Of a stretch of 64,000 nt of DNA, positions 34,011-42,294 are shown piece after piece. The position numbers and the translations under genes were made by a program. Numbering within the stretch: the stretch's first letter is position 1; each line of letters begins with the position of its first letter. The notes under the pieces are model-generated. The model did no database searches. It was given only the letters and a program-made list of their open reading frames with translations, and was not told the origin of the DNA. Source of the stretch: Kiritimatiellaceae bacterium (lineage in GTDB: Bacteria > Verrucomicrobiota > Kiritimatiellia > Kiritimatiellales > Tichowtungiaceae); the NCBI GenBank assembly GCA_013141415.1, contig JABFQY010000001.1:248001-312000 (forward strand), in the 5' to 3' direction.

Positions 34011-34646
34011 CGGAGGCAGTACACCTTCTTTGACAAGCTGGGCATCCATTTCCGGCGTGAGCGGCAGCGGCAGCGGCGGCAGTCCATTGCGGATGGCATC
34101 CATTTGTACATTTTCAAGATGTTTTTTGAGTGCTTCACCGGTCAGTAGAGGTTCAGGCGGCGGCGCGGGTTTCTGTTGCTCGTTAATTTTTTGCAGAAGC
34201 GCGCGGCGGCGTTCCGCATAGGAGGACTGACGGGAGAACTGTTCTGATTTTGAAATCGGCGCGCCTGCGCCCGCTTCCAGTTTGAAAAGAGCCACCTCGT
34301 TGTCTTTGCGTATCATGGCCTCGGATGTCTTAACATCCGCTTCGACCATTTCCAGTCCGTCCTGCGGCTCACCGATGCGAAGGATATAACTTTTTTTGGT
34401 GGCACTATCGACAATGCCGGCCCGTGTGGTGCCGTCCGGTCCTTCGAAAAGCATTGAGAGGCGGAGGTTGCGGGCGAAAGACTGCGAAGCGGGCACTTGA
34501 ACCATTTCAGCTTCAGGCGGTTCCTGACCGAAAGGCTTCTTATCGAGGATGGGCTGATAGCGCTTGAATCCTGCATCGTCCGACCAGCTGAACGCGGCGG
34601 AAACGGATAGAATCAGGATGACAACAAGGGCTTTCACGGCGGGCAT
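34005..34646 (-). CDS. Exported protein of unknown function
   Basis: The 213-residue protein begins with a signal peptide (VKALVVILILSVSAAFSWS). The mature protein contains a short beta domain (LSMLFEGPDGTTRAGIVD to GEPQDGLEMVEADVK) that faintly recalls the GspC homology region, then a charged, Pro-rich C-terminus (PLPLPLTPEMD). No firm family. The ATG start is divergent from the TIGR03790-type gene across 44 bp. Confidence 0.7.
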   Translation of the reverse strand: MPAVKALVVILILSVSAAFSWSDDAGFKRYQPILDKKPFGQEPPEAEMVQVPASQSFARNLRLSMLFEGPDGTTRAGIVDSATKKSYILRIGEPQDGLEMVEADVKTSEAMIRKDNEVALFKLEAGAGAPISKSEQFSRQSSYAERRRALLQKINEQQKPAPPPEPLLTGEALKKHLENVQMDAIRNGLPPLPLPLTPEMDAQLVKEGVLPPQ

Positions 34647-34690
34647 TATCCGTCCTTGTTTAATTTTCGTCAAGCGGTAGGCTCGGCAAC

Positions 34691-36409
34691 ATGAATATTG
34701 AATATCAAGTGACGAACCGCAGAAGGCAGAAGTGGCAATTCCTTCGGAGTTCAATATTTCTGATTCTATGTTCTGTGGTTCTGCTCTCACCCGGAAGGGC
34801 GAAAGCACAGATGCCGCACCGCGTCGCGGTGCTGGTGAACGAAAACTCGCAGAATTCCAAAAAGGCCGCCAATGTTTTTGCCGCTGTACACGGTGTGCCG
34901 AATGTCAATATCGTCTATCTGAATCTTCCTGACTCCATCGTAACCGGCCGTGCCGAGTGCACGCCGGAAGAGTTCATGAAGTACATTTATGATCCGGCGC
35001 AGAAGACAGTCGAAGAGCGTGGTCTGACCAATCAGGTGCTGGCGTGGGTTTACTCTGTTGATTTCCCGATCCGCGTGGTCACGTCGCCGAACGACCGCCA
35101 GCAGATGTCGCTGATGGGGGTGACGTTTACGCGCGGCAAAGTGCCGTCGCCGGAGATGATTGAGAAGGGACAGTTCCTGTCGCCGCTGTTCGCCGGTCCG
35201 GTGAAAGAAGGCGGGCCAGCGAATCCATCGCGCTCATTCGATATTCTGCAGGGCGGGCTGAAAGAAAAAATGCCGCTGCCTTCGATGATGCTTGGCTATA
35301 CCGGAGAAAACGGTACGGACATGGACACGGTTCTGCGCTGTCTGCAGAACGGCGTTCTCGCCCGGCAGGCCGGAATCGGATCCAGAATTTTACTCGTCAA
35401 AACGGCGGATGAAAAACGCTCCGGCCCGCGCGAATGGCAGTATGCCGGAGTGAAAACAGAAATGGCGGCCCGCGGCGGTTCGGTAGAGATTTACACCAAT
35501 CAGCCGCCCGCGCAGAATAATTTGTTGGGTGTGTTGACCGGCGCGGCGACCGTGAATCCGGCGGACTTCGGCACGTTTGCGCCAGGGGCGATGGCAGAAC
35601 ATCTGACCAGTTGGTCGGCCGAGTTTCAAAAAGAACAGACCAAATGTATCGAGTGGCTCAAGGCGGGTGCGACGGTGACGGCCGGCATGGTGACGGAGCC
35701 GTACAATGCCTGGGTCAAATTCCCGCACGCCCGTTTTTTTGTACACTACGCCTCCGGCTGTTCGGCGATGGAAAGCTTCTACCAATCAATCTACAGTCCG
35801 GTTCAGGTGCTGCTGCTGGGCGATCCACTTTCGCAGATTGCCGGACTTCCGGTTGAAATCAAAACGGTCGGGCTGAGCAAGGAAATCACCAGCAGTCTCG
35901 ATTCGGCGTTTGTCGCTGAAGCCAAACTTCCGATGCCCGCGCAAATTCTTTACAGCGCGCTACTCGACGGGAAGCAGATTAAAGAAGCCGATACTATTTC
36001 ACTGATTGAGCTTCCGTTTAAGGAGATGGGCGATGGCTGGCACGAAGTTCGCATCATCGCACAGGCCTTTTCTCCAGTGACACCCGGCGGGTTCAAAGAT
36101 TTTCCGGTGATCATCAATAAAAAAGGGCGCTCAACATTAATCACCGGAATGGCCGACGGCGCATCGCACCAGATTGCGGTAAAGGTCGCGGCGGGCGGAA
36201 AAGAAACGCCCAAAGAAATTTATCTGCTGTGGAACGGACGGGCGTTGGATCGTAAACCGTATGTCGTCGGTGCCGAGCTTTCGTTTGACGAACGGCTGGC
36301 TGGCGAAGGCCCTCAGCGCATTCAGGCCGTCTCTGTTTATCCGGACGGCATGGAAGTGCGCAGTGCGCCGCAGGCTTTTGCCATTGCATTTAAGCCGCAA
36401 GCTGAATAG
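34691..36409 (+). CDS. TIGR03790 family exported protein
   Basis: The 572-residue protein has a signal sequence (SSIFLILCSVVLLSPGRAKAQ). VAVLVNENSQNSKKAANVFA, VYLNLPDSIVTG, WVYSVDFPIRV, and the later MVTEPYNAWVK with FPHARFFVHYASGCSAMESF match my recollection of TIGR03790, an uncharacterised family found mainly in Planctomycetes, Verrucomicrobia and Acidobacteria. The last 170 residues form beta-rich modules. Function unknown. Confidence 0.75.
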   Translation: MNIEYQVTNRRRQKWQFLRSSIFLILCSVVLLSPGRAKAQMPHRVAVLVNENSQNSKKAANVFAAVHGVPNVNIVYLNLPDSIVTGRAECTPEEFMKYIYDPAQKTVEERGLTNQVLAWVYSVDFPIRVVTSPNDRQQMSLMGVTFTRGKVPSPEMIEKGQFLSPLFAGPVKEGGPANPSRSFDILQGGLKEKMPLPSMMLGYTGENGTDMDTVLRCLQNGVLARQAGIGSRILLVKTADEKRSGPREWQYAGVKTEMAARGGSVEIYTNQPPAQNNLLGVLTGAATVNPADFGTFAPGAMAEHLTSWSAEFQKEQTKCIEWLKAGATVTAGMVTEPYNAWVKFPHARFFVHYASGCSAMESFYQSIYSPVQVLLLGDPLSQIAGLPVEIKTVGLSKEITSSLDSAFVAEAKLPMPAQILYSALLDGKQIKEADTISLIELPFKEMGDGWHEVRIIAQAFSPVTPGGFKDFPVIINKKGRSTLITGMADGASHQIAVKVAAGGKETPKEIYLLWNGRALDRKPYVVGAELSFDERLAGEGPQRIQAVSVYPDGMEVRSAPQAFAIAFKPQAE

Positions 36410-36421
36410 AAACTCCGCCTC

Positions 36422-36844
36422 ATGAAATGGATTTCAGACAGTCCTTCCCGCACGTGGGAAATCGCGGCGGAGTTTTTTAAGACTCTGGAAAAACCGGCGG
36501 TGATTGCTTTGCACGGGAATCTCGGCGCAGGAAAAACCTGCTTCACACAAGGACTGGCGCAGGCGGCGGGAGTCAAAGAGCCGGTTTGCAGTCCGACCTA
36601 CACGATCATTAGCGAATATCGAGGAACCATTCCATTTCACCACATTGACCTTTACCGGCTCGGCGGCCCCGAAGAAGCCTATGATCTCGGTCTTGATGAA
36701 TATCTCGAAACCGACGGCATTACCGTTATTGAATGGGCCGAGCGCGCCGCCGAAATGCTGCCGCCTTCAACGGTTCACATCCGGCTTGAACGCGGCGAAG
36801 GCGATGACCAACGCATCATCCGTATTGTGGAGAACCCTTTATGA
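36422..36844 (+). CDS. tsaE: tRNA threonylcarbamoyladenosine biosynthesis ATPase TsaE
   Basis: The 140-residue ATPase needed for t6A modification shows Walker A HGNLGAGKT near residue 31, CSPTYTIISEY, HIDLYRLGGPEEA and VIEWAERA, all typical. It starts 12 bp after the preceding gene and overlaps tsaB by 4 bp (ATGA), placing two subunits of the same TsaBDE machine side by side. Confidence 0.95.
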   Translation: MKWISDSPSRTWEIAAEFFKTLEKPAVIALHGNLGAGKTCFTQGLAQAAGVKEPVCSPTYTIISEYRGTIPFHHIDLYRLGGPEEAYDLGLDEYLETDGITVIEWAERAAEMLPPSTVHIRLERGEGDDQRIIRIVENPL

Positions 36845-37467
36845 TCACACTCGGAATCGAACTTTCGTCGCGGCAGGGCGGTCTGGCGCTGCTCAAGGAC
36901 GGCGAGCTGCTGGCGGAAAAAACGTGGATTGGGGAAAACGTTCGCCACAACATACTTTTCAAAACTCTGGAAACGCTTCTGGGTGACGCCGGAATTTCGT
37001 ACAGCGATATATCGCTCTATGCCGTTGGTCGCGGGCCGGGATCATTTTCCGGTATGAGGATGTCTTTCGCTGTGGCGCAGGCGCTGGCTTTGCCGAATAA
37101 AACGGAAGTACGTTCCGTCAGTAGCGGCGCGGCACTGGCGCTGGCCGTCGCACGCGAAGGGGCCGGACGGATCGCTGTTGTCGGCGACGCCCGGCGCGGG
37201 CAGTTTTGGTATGGGCTGTTTGAAGCCGGTCCTGCGTTGGCTCAAGACTGGAAGCTTGTTCCCTACGAAGAGCTCGTCGTTCCTGCCGAAACACTCGTTA
37301 TCAGCCCAGAAGCCGAACGGTTGGCCCAGTATTTTCCGAACATTGGAGCGCCGCGATTTCCGCTGGCGAGCGACGTGGCGGTGCTGGCCTTAATGCAGGA
37401 AATTTATGAACCTTTAGAGCCGCTCTACATGCATCCGCCGGTTTTCATCGAGCCTAAATACGTTTGA
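36841..37467 (+). CDS. tsaB: tRNA threonylcarbamoyladenosine biosynthesis protein TsaB
   Basis: The 208-residue ASKHA-fold protein partners TsaD in t6A synthesis. ITLGIELSSRQGGLALL at the start and VGRGPGSFSGMRMSFAVAQA near residue 62 are the family signature. It overlaps tsaE by 4 bp. The C-terminal end (YMHPPVFIEPKYV) is usual for the family. Confidence 0.92.
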   Translation: MITLGIELSSRQGGLALLKDGELLAEKTWIGENVRHNILFKTLETLLGDAGISYSDISLYAVGRGPGSFSGMRMSFAVAQALALPNKTEVRSVSSGAALALAVAREGAGRIAVVGDARRGQFWYGLFEAGPALAQDWKLVPYEELVVPAETLVISPEAERLAQYFPNIGAPRFPLASDVAVLALMQEIYEPLEPLYMHPPVFIEPKYV

Positions 37468-37501
37468 GTTTTTGCGGTTTTTATCGTATTTATAGAAAAC
37501 C

Positions 37502-38275
37502 ATGAGAGCGAAGATAGTTTTTGTACTGACCTGTATCCTGCTCCCGTTGACCGGATTTCCCATTGTTACCGCCAACAACGGTATGGCGGAGCAAGCCCCG
37601 CCGGGGCTTAACTGGGATTATGTTTATAATTATAAAAGCTGCTCATCGGTTGCGGTTAATCCTTACTGGATTTTAACGGCTGCGCATGTGGCTGATGATG
37701 CGGGAGACGGCTCGTTGACGATCGGCTCAACGAAGTATTATCAGCAGGAGATTGTCTATCACGCCTCAGCCGATCTGGCGCTGGTACGCTATGACAAGGC
37801 GTTGCCGGGATATTACGGTCTGTATGCCGGAGCGCTTTACGTCGGCGATGGCATTCTCATGGTCGGCTATGGCGACACCGGAACGGTTTCATCAGCATCC
37901 TATACCGATAGCGGCCAAGGCAGTGGAACGAAACGCTGGGGAAGTAATAAAATTGACGCCGGCGGCTGGCTGGGCAGTACCTATGTGCTGGCGGCCAACT
38001 TCAACAATGGGGCGACCACCAATGAGGCCGGAGTGGGGGTGTTCGATTCCGGCGGCGGGTCGTTCTTTAATGATGCCGGAACCTGGAAAGTGGTCGGGAT
38101 CAATATTGCGCGTAATCCCAGCACGCCGCCTTATACGGTTTCATATATGGCGTCTATGCCGGCTTATGCGTCATGGGTTACTCAAACGATTCCGGAGCCG
38201 GCGACAGGGATTCTGCTCGTCGGCGTCGGCATTGTTTTCGGCGCGATCAAGCGCCTGCGGTATATGTACCAGTGA
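37502..38275 (+). CDS. Secreted trypsin-like protease with PEP-CTERM anchor
   Basis: The 257-residue protein has a signal peptide, then a compact chymotrypsin-fold domain. The triad fits His62 (TAAHV), Asp91 (SADLALV) and Ser183 (DSGGGS). The final segment IPEPATGILLVGVGIVFG followed by KRLR is a PEP-CTERM sorting signal, implying transfer by exosortase to the envelope or matrix. The next gene is a paralogue whose GTG start overlaps the stop codon here by 4 bp, so they are translated together. Confidence 0.85.
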   Translation: MRAKIVFVLTCILLPLTGFPIVTANNGMAEQAPPGLNWDYVYNYKSCSSVAVNPYWILTAAHVADDAGDGSLTIGSTKYYQQEIVYHASADLALVRYDKALPGYYGLYAGALYVGDGILMVGYGDTGTVSSASYTDSGQGSGTKRWGSNKIDAGGWLGSTYVLAANFNNGATTNEAGVGVFDSGGGSFFNDAGTWKVVGINIARNPSTPPYTVSYMASMPAYASWVTQTIPEPATGILLVGVGIVFGAIKRLRYMYQ

Positions 38276-39462
38276 AATCCTTTGCGATCATTCTGCTGTT
38301 CCTTTTTCTGGCTGGTGCGGCGTCGGCCATTGTCGTGGCGGATTATGCAACGGCCACCAATCCACCGCCCGGCGTCTGGAATGTGGATTGGGGATATGTT
38401 TATAATTATCAGGGTGGCTCGGCTGTGGCCGTTGGTTCTCATTGGCTGTTAACGGCGGCGCATTTGGCTAATGACGGCGGCGCGGGGACGCTGGCGATCA
38501 ATGGAACCAACTACTATCAGCAAGAAATAATTTTTCATGCGGTCGCAAATGATCCGCAGCACACCAGTAAAGCGGATTTAGCTCTAGTACGTTTCGACAA
38601 GCCGTTTCCCGGATATTACCCGCTCTATACCAATACTTTCCCGACTTATCCCGGCCACGGGCAGGATAAGCGTCTCAATGTGGTCTTGATCGGTTACGGG
38701 GTAATCGGAACCGTTTCCAACAACTATTATACGGCGAGAGCTTATACTGATTCATCGAAAGGAACAAAAAGGTGGGGAACCCAAAAAATTGATGCGCCTT
38801 ATACGTTGTCGTATGACCCAGATGGAGTCGTCGGAATGACGACCAATGACGGGTTTAGGATGGATTTTTCATTAAGCGATACGGTTTATGAAGCTGGGCT
38901 TGGAACGTATGACTCCGGCGGGGGAACGTTTGTGAATGACGGAGGAACGTGGAAGCTAGCTGGCATCAATACGGTTGTTTATCGAGTCAATGTTGCCACG
39001 CCGGTAGACGGGCTTGATCGCTTATTTTCTGTTTCAATGCCCGCATATTCAACCTGGGCGACCAATGTGATGAGCCTGACCGGTGATTTAGATGGCGACG
39101 GAATTCCGAATTATTGGGAACAGCAGTATGGAACGACAACCGGATTGGTTGCTTCTGCTGATAACGACAACGACGGATTCAGCAATTATCTGGAATATCT
39201 AGCCGACACCAACCCGACGAATCCGGCGTCATTTTTTGAGATAAGCGGGTTTCTTGCCGCAGGCAGTGAGACTATATATTTCAATGGCAGCACGGCGCGG
39301 CAGTACCAGGTTTTCTATGCGACCAACGATTTAGCGGCCACCAATCTGATCTGGATTGCGGCGAATACCAATAAAGTCTGGGGCGCCGGAACCAACTCGT
39401 CGATTACGGTGACAAATGGAGACACCAAGTCCTTTTACCGCCTCCGGGTGAACCTGCCCTGA
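38272..39462 (+). CDS. Secreted trypsin-like protease paralogue with Ca-binding repeat tail
   Basis: The 396-residue protein has a signal peptide, a protease domain parallel to the previous gene (His64, Asp102, Ser215 in YDSGGGT) and a C-terminal extension. The extension begins with two Asp-rich thrombospondin-3-like calcium loops (GDLDGDGIPNYWEQQYG and NDNDGFSNYLEYLADTNP) and a beta module; no PEP-CTERM is present. It starts at GTG in the stop codon of its neighbour. It shares WDYVYNY/WGYVYNY and KRWG motifs with that neighbour, evidence of tandem duplication. Confidence 0.85.
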   Translation: MKSFAIILLFLFLAGAASAIVVADYATATNPPPGVWNVDWGYVYNYQGGSAVAVGSHWLLTAAHLANDGGAGTLAINGTNYYQQEIIFHAVANDPQHTSKADLALVRFDKPFPGYYPLYTNTFPTYPGHGQDKRLNVVLIGYGVIGTVSNNYYTARAYTDSSKGTKRWGTQKIDAPYTLSYDPDGVVGMTTNDGFRMDFSLSDTVYEAGLGTYDSGGGTFVNDGGTWKLAGINTVVYRVNVATPVDGLDRLFSVSMPAYSTWATNVMSLTGDLDGDGIPNYWEQQYGTTTGLVASADNDNDGFSNYLEYLADTNPTNPASFFEISGFLAAGSETIYFNGSTARQYQVFYATNDLAATNLIWIAANTNKVWGAGTNSSITVTNGDTKSFYRLRVNLP

Positions 39463-39507
39463 AAAGAAGGATTGAACCTGCCTGCTTCTTTAAGTAGCGT
39501 GCGCAAC

Positions 39508-40572
39508 ATGAATTGCGACGTAAATGTTGATCTGGGCGACCGCTCCTATCCCATCCACATCGGTTCGGGAAATCTCGATTCGATCGGTGCCGCTTGCCAA
39601 GACGCCGGGCTTAAAGGGCGCTGCCTGATCGTCACCGACGAAAACGTCGCGCCGCTCTATGCCAACAAAGTTGTCCAATCCTTGGAAAAAGCCGGATTCA
39701 AGCCTGCGCTCGAAGTTCTTCCGGCGGGCGAGACCACCAAGTGTCAGACGCAGTTGATGAATCTCTACAGCAAAGCTGCCGCGCACAGCCTCGACCGCAA
39801 ATGCTTTATGGTCGCCCTCGGCGGCGGCGTTATCGGCGACCTGACCGGCTTTGCCGCCGCCAGCTGGCTGCGAGGCATCCGCTTTGTGCAGGTGCCGACA
39901 TCACTGCTCGCAATGGTCGATAGCTCCGTCGGCGGAAAGACCGGCATCAATATTCCGGAAGGAAAAAACCTGGTCGGCGCGTTCCATCAGCCGGAACTGG
40001 TTTTGATGGATCTCGATACACTTAAAACATTACCGCCGCGCGAGCTGGCCGCCGGAATGGCCGAAGTCGTTAAATATGGCGTCATCTGGGATGCAGAGCT
40101 GTTCCGGAAACTGGAGCAGGGTTCCTTGGTTGATGCCGGATTAATTGCCCGTTGCTGCGAAATCAAAGCCGAGGTCGTCCGGCAGGACGAACGCGAAGGC
40201 GGGTTGCGCGGTATTCTGAATTTCGGACATACTGCGGCGCACGCTATCGAGAATGGGATGGGCTATGGTGCATATCTTCACGGTGAGGCCGTTTCTATCG
40301 GTATGGTTTATGCCGCGCGTCTTTCCGCAAAGGTCAAAAAACTTTCCGCCGGAGACGTCGCAAGAATCGAAACCCTGCTGAAAAAACTTCATCTGCCGGT
40401 TGGTGTTCCGAGCTTAACGTGGAAGGAACTCCGTGCGCCAATGGCTGTCGACAAGAAGACCGTCGGCGGCATACCGAAGTTCGTGCTGGCCGACCGGATC
40501 GGCCACGTCGAGTTCGGCTGCGAAGTTCCGGAGAAGTTGCTGGAGGAGGTTTGGCATGGCATCAGTCAATGA
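39508..40572 (+). CDS. aroB: 3-dehydroquinate synthase
   Basis: The NAD- and metal-dependent enzyme cyclises DAHP in the shikimate pathway. VALGGGVIGDLTGFAAASWLRG, VQVPTSLLAMVDSSVGGKTG and FGHTAAHAIENGMGYGAYLH (zinc ligands) are all present. About 354 residues from this ATG; a TTG 36 bp earlier is an alternative start with a nearby AGAAGG. It overlaps the next gene by 17 bp. It supplies precursors for PheA, whose gene is at the far end of the window. Confidence 0.95.
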   Translation: MNCDVNVDLGDRSYPIHIGSGNLDSIGAACQDAGLKGRCLIVTDENVAPLYANKVVQSLEKAGFKPALEVLPAGETTKCQTQLMNLYSKAAAHSLDRKCFMVALGGGVIGDLTGFAAASWLRGIRFVQVPTSLLAMVDSSVGGKTGINIPEGKNLVGAFHQPELVLMDLDTLKTLPPRELAAGMAEVVKYGVIWDAELFRKLEQGSLVDAGLIARCCEIKAEVVRQDEREGGLRGILNFGHTAAHAIENGMGYGAYLHGEAVSIGMVYAARLSAKVKKLSAGDVARIETLLKKLHLPVGVPSLTWKELRAPMAVDKKTVGGIPKFVLADRIGHVEFGCEVPEKLLEEVWHGISQ

Positions 40573-41170
40573 ACAGATTGTGCGCGAGTATTTTGAAACG
40601 CTCGGCTTTTTCGTGATCCAGCCCAACAAACATCAAGTAGCCGCGCGCCATAAGCTGGATGCGGAAGAGATCGATCTGCTGATTGCGCGTCCGGGGCAGG
40701 CCGGTGTGTTTACCACGCCCGCGCAGATTGTCTGGGGCGCACCGGAACTGGAAAAAGTGCAGCGCGCAATCGTCAGTATTCGCGGCTGGCATACCGACCG
40801 GTTCAGTCCGGCGGTGCTCAAAAAAAATCCCGATATTTTCCGGTTTGCCGAACTGTCCGTTGTCAAGGAAGCGCGGAAAACACTCGGCGCCGGCTCGGTT
40901 ACGAAGATTCTCTGCCTTTCCGATTTGACAACAACTGTTGCGCCGCAGGAAGAAACACTGTCGCTTTTGCGGCAGGGTGGCATCGATGGCGTGCTTTCAT
41001 TCCGCACGATGCTGCTTGAGCTGATCGAAAGTGTGGATGTTGCCAAAAATTATGAAAAATCGGATCTCATACAAACCCTGCGTATTCTGAAAACCTACGA
41101 CCTGCTTAAAGATGCCCAGCTCGATCTGTTTGCCGCCAAAAAGACAAAACGACAGAACGTAAAACAATGA
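40556..41170 (+). CDS. Conserved hypothetical protein, nuclease-like N-terminus
   Basis: A 204-residue cytoplasmic protein started by ATG after GGAGGAGG. REYFETLGFFVIQPNK with DAEEIDLLIARPG further on resembles the start of restriction-endonuclease-like folds (Glu-Ile-Asp), which suggests but does not prove a nuclease. The C-terminus is a coiled helix rich in Lys. It overlaps aroB by 17 bp and dprA by 4 bp, so it belongs to their operon; the link to DprA would fit a DNA role. Confidence 0.7.
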   Translation: MASVNEQIVREYFETLGFFVIQPNKHQVAARHKLDAEEIDLLIARPGQAGVFTTPAQIVWGAPELEKVQRAIVSIRGWHTDRFSPAVLKKNPDIFRFAELSVVKEARKTLGAGSVTKILCLSDLTTTVAPQEETLSLLRQGGIDGVLSFRTMLLELIESVDVAKNYEKSDLIQTLRILKTYDLLKDAQLDLFAAKKTKRQNVKQ

Positions 41171-42285
41171 CCGATCGTGAAGCGTATATTGCCCTGAACA
41201 TGATTGAAGGGATCGGGCCGATCAAGGTTCAGTCCCTGATTGAAGCGCTGGGTTCGCCGCAGGCGATCTTTGATCCGGAACAGTCCGACCTGCGGACGGT
41301 GAAAGGAATCGGCGAAAAACTTTCCGAATCGATTCTGACTCAGCGCACACAGGTTGACCCGCAGGCGGAAATCGAAAAGGCCGAAGCGCTCGGAATCCAC
41401 ATCATCACTCCGCTTGACGACGAATATCCCGCCGCGCTGAAGACGATTCACGACCCGCCGCTGGCGCTGTATGTGCGCGGAAAATTTGAGCCGGGCGACC
41501 GCCACGCACTGGGAATCGTCGGCTCACGCAAATGCACGAGCTACGGACTCAGCACCGCCGACCGGCTGGCCTACCAGCTGGCGCAAACCGGCTTTACCGT
41601 GGTGAGCGGTTTGGCCCGCGGCATCGACACCGCCGCGCATCAGGGAGCACTCAAAGCCAAAGGGCGCACCGTCGCCGTGCTCGGTGCGGCAATCGATCAG
41701 CTCTATCCGCCGGAGAATGCGGATCTGGCCGACGCTATCGCCAGCAGCGGCGCGGTGATCAGCGAATATCCGCTTGGCCGACCCGCTGACCGCCAGACTT
41801 TCCCGTACCGCAACCGGATTATCAGCGGACTTTCGATGGGGGTTATTGTGGTTGAATCGGGCGCTAAAAGCGGTTCGTTACATACCGTTGATGCCGCCAT
41901 AGAGCAGGGCCGGAGTGTTTTTGCCGTGCCGGGCCGAATCGACAGTCCGGCATCGAAGGGAACCAACCGGTTAATAAAAAACGGGGCGAAATTGGTGGAC
42001 AACGTCGGCGATATATTAGAAGAGTTCGAGCTTTTGGTGCCGCCGGGACTGTTTGAAAAACCCCTTAATGCTCCTTCGGCGCGGCCGGAAGTGCCGCTTT
42101 CGGAAGACGAACAGACGCTGGTAAAAGCTCTTTGGGATGAAGAATTGGATGTGGACAGCCTGGCCCGTGCCGCCGGACTGCCGAGTGCTAAAGTGAGCGC
42201 ATTACTGGTCGGGCTCGAAATGAAGCGTGTCGTGAAAATGCTGCCGGGCCGCGTGGTCGAACTGGCGGACGATTTAAGAAACTGA
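41167..42285 (+). CDS. dprA: DNA-processing protein DprA
   Basis: The 372-residue single-strand DNA binding protein loads RecA during natural transformation. N-terminal helix-hairpin-helix (MIEGIGPIKVQSLIEALG), a Rossmann-like core GIVGSRKCTSYGLSTADRLA, VSGLARGIDTAAHQGAL and PYRNRIISGLS, and a C-terminal winged helix (DVDSLARAAGLPSAKVSALL) are visible. It overlaps the upstream gene by 4 bp, and topA begins 9 bp after it, the widespread dprA-topA arrangement. Confidence 0.95.
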   Translation: MTDREAYIALNMIEGIGPIKVQSLIEALGSPQAIFDPEQSDLRTVKGIGEKLSESILTQRTQVDPQAEIEKAEALGIHIITPLDDEYPAALKTIHDPPLALYVRGKFEPGDRHALGIVGSRKCTSYGLSTADRLAYQLAQTGFTVVSGLARGIDTAAHQGALKAKGRTVAVLGAAIDQLYPPENADLADAIASSGAVISEYPLGRPADRQTFPYRNRIISGLSMGVIVVESGAKSGSLHTVDAAIEQGRSVFAVPGRIDSPASKGTNRLIKNGAKLVDNVGDILEEFELLVPPGLFEKPLNAPSARPEVPLSEDEQTLVKALWDEELDVDSLARAAGLPSAKVSALLVGLEMKRVVKMLPGRVVELADDLRN

Positions 42286-42294
42286 GGGATTTAA

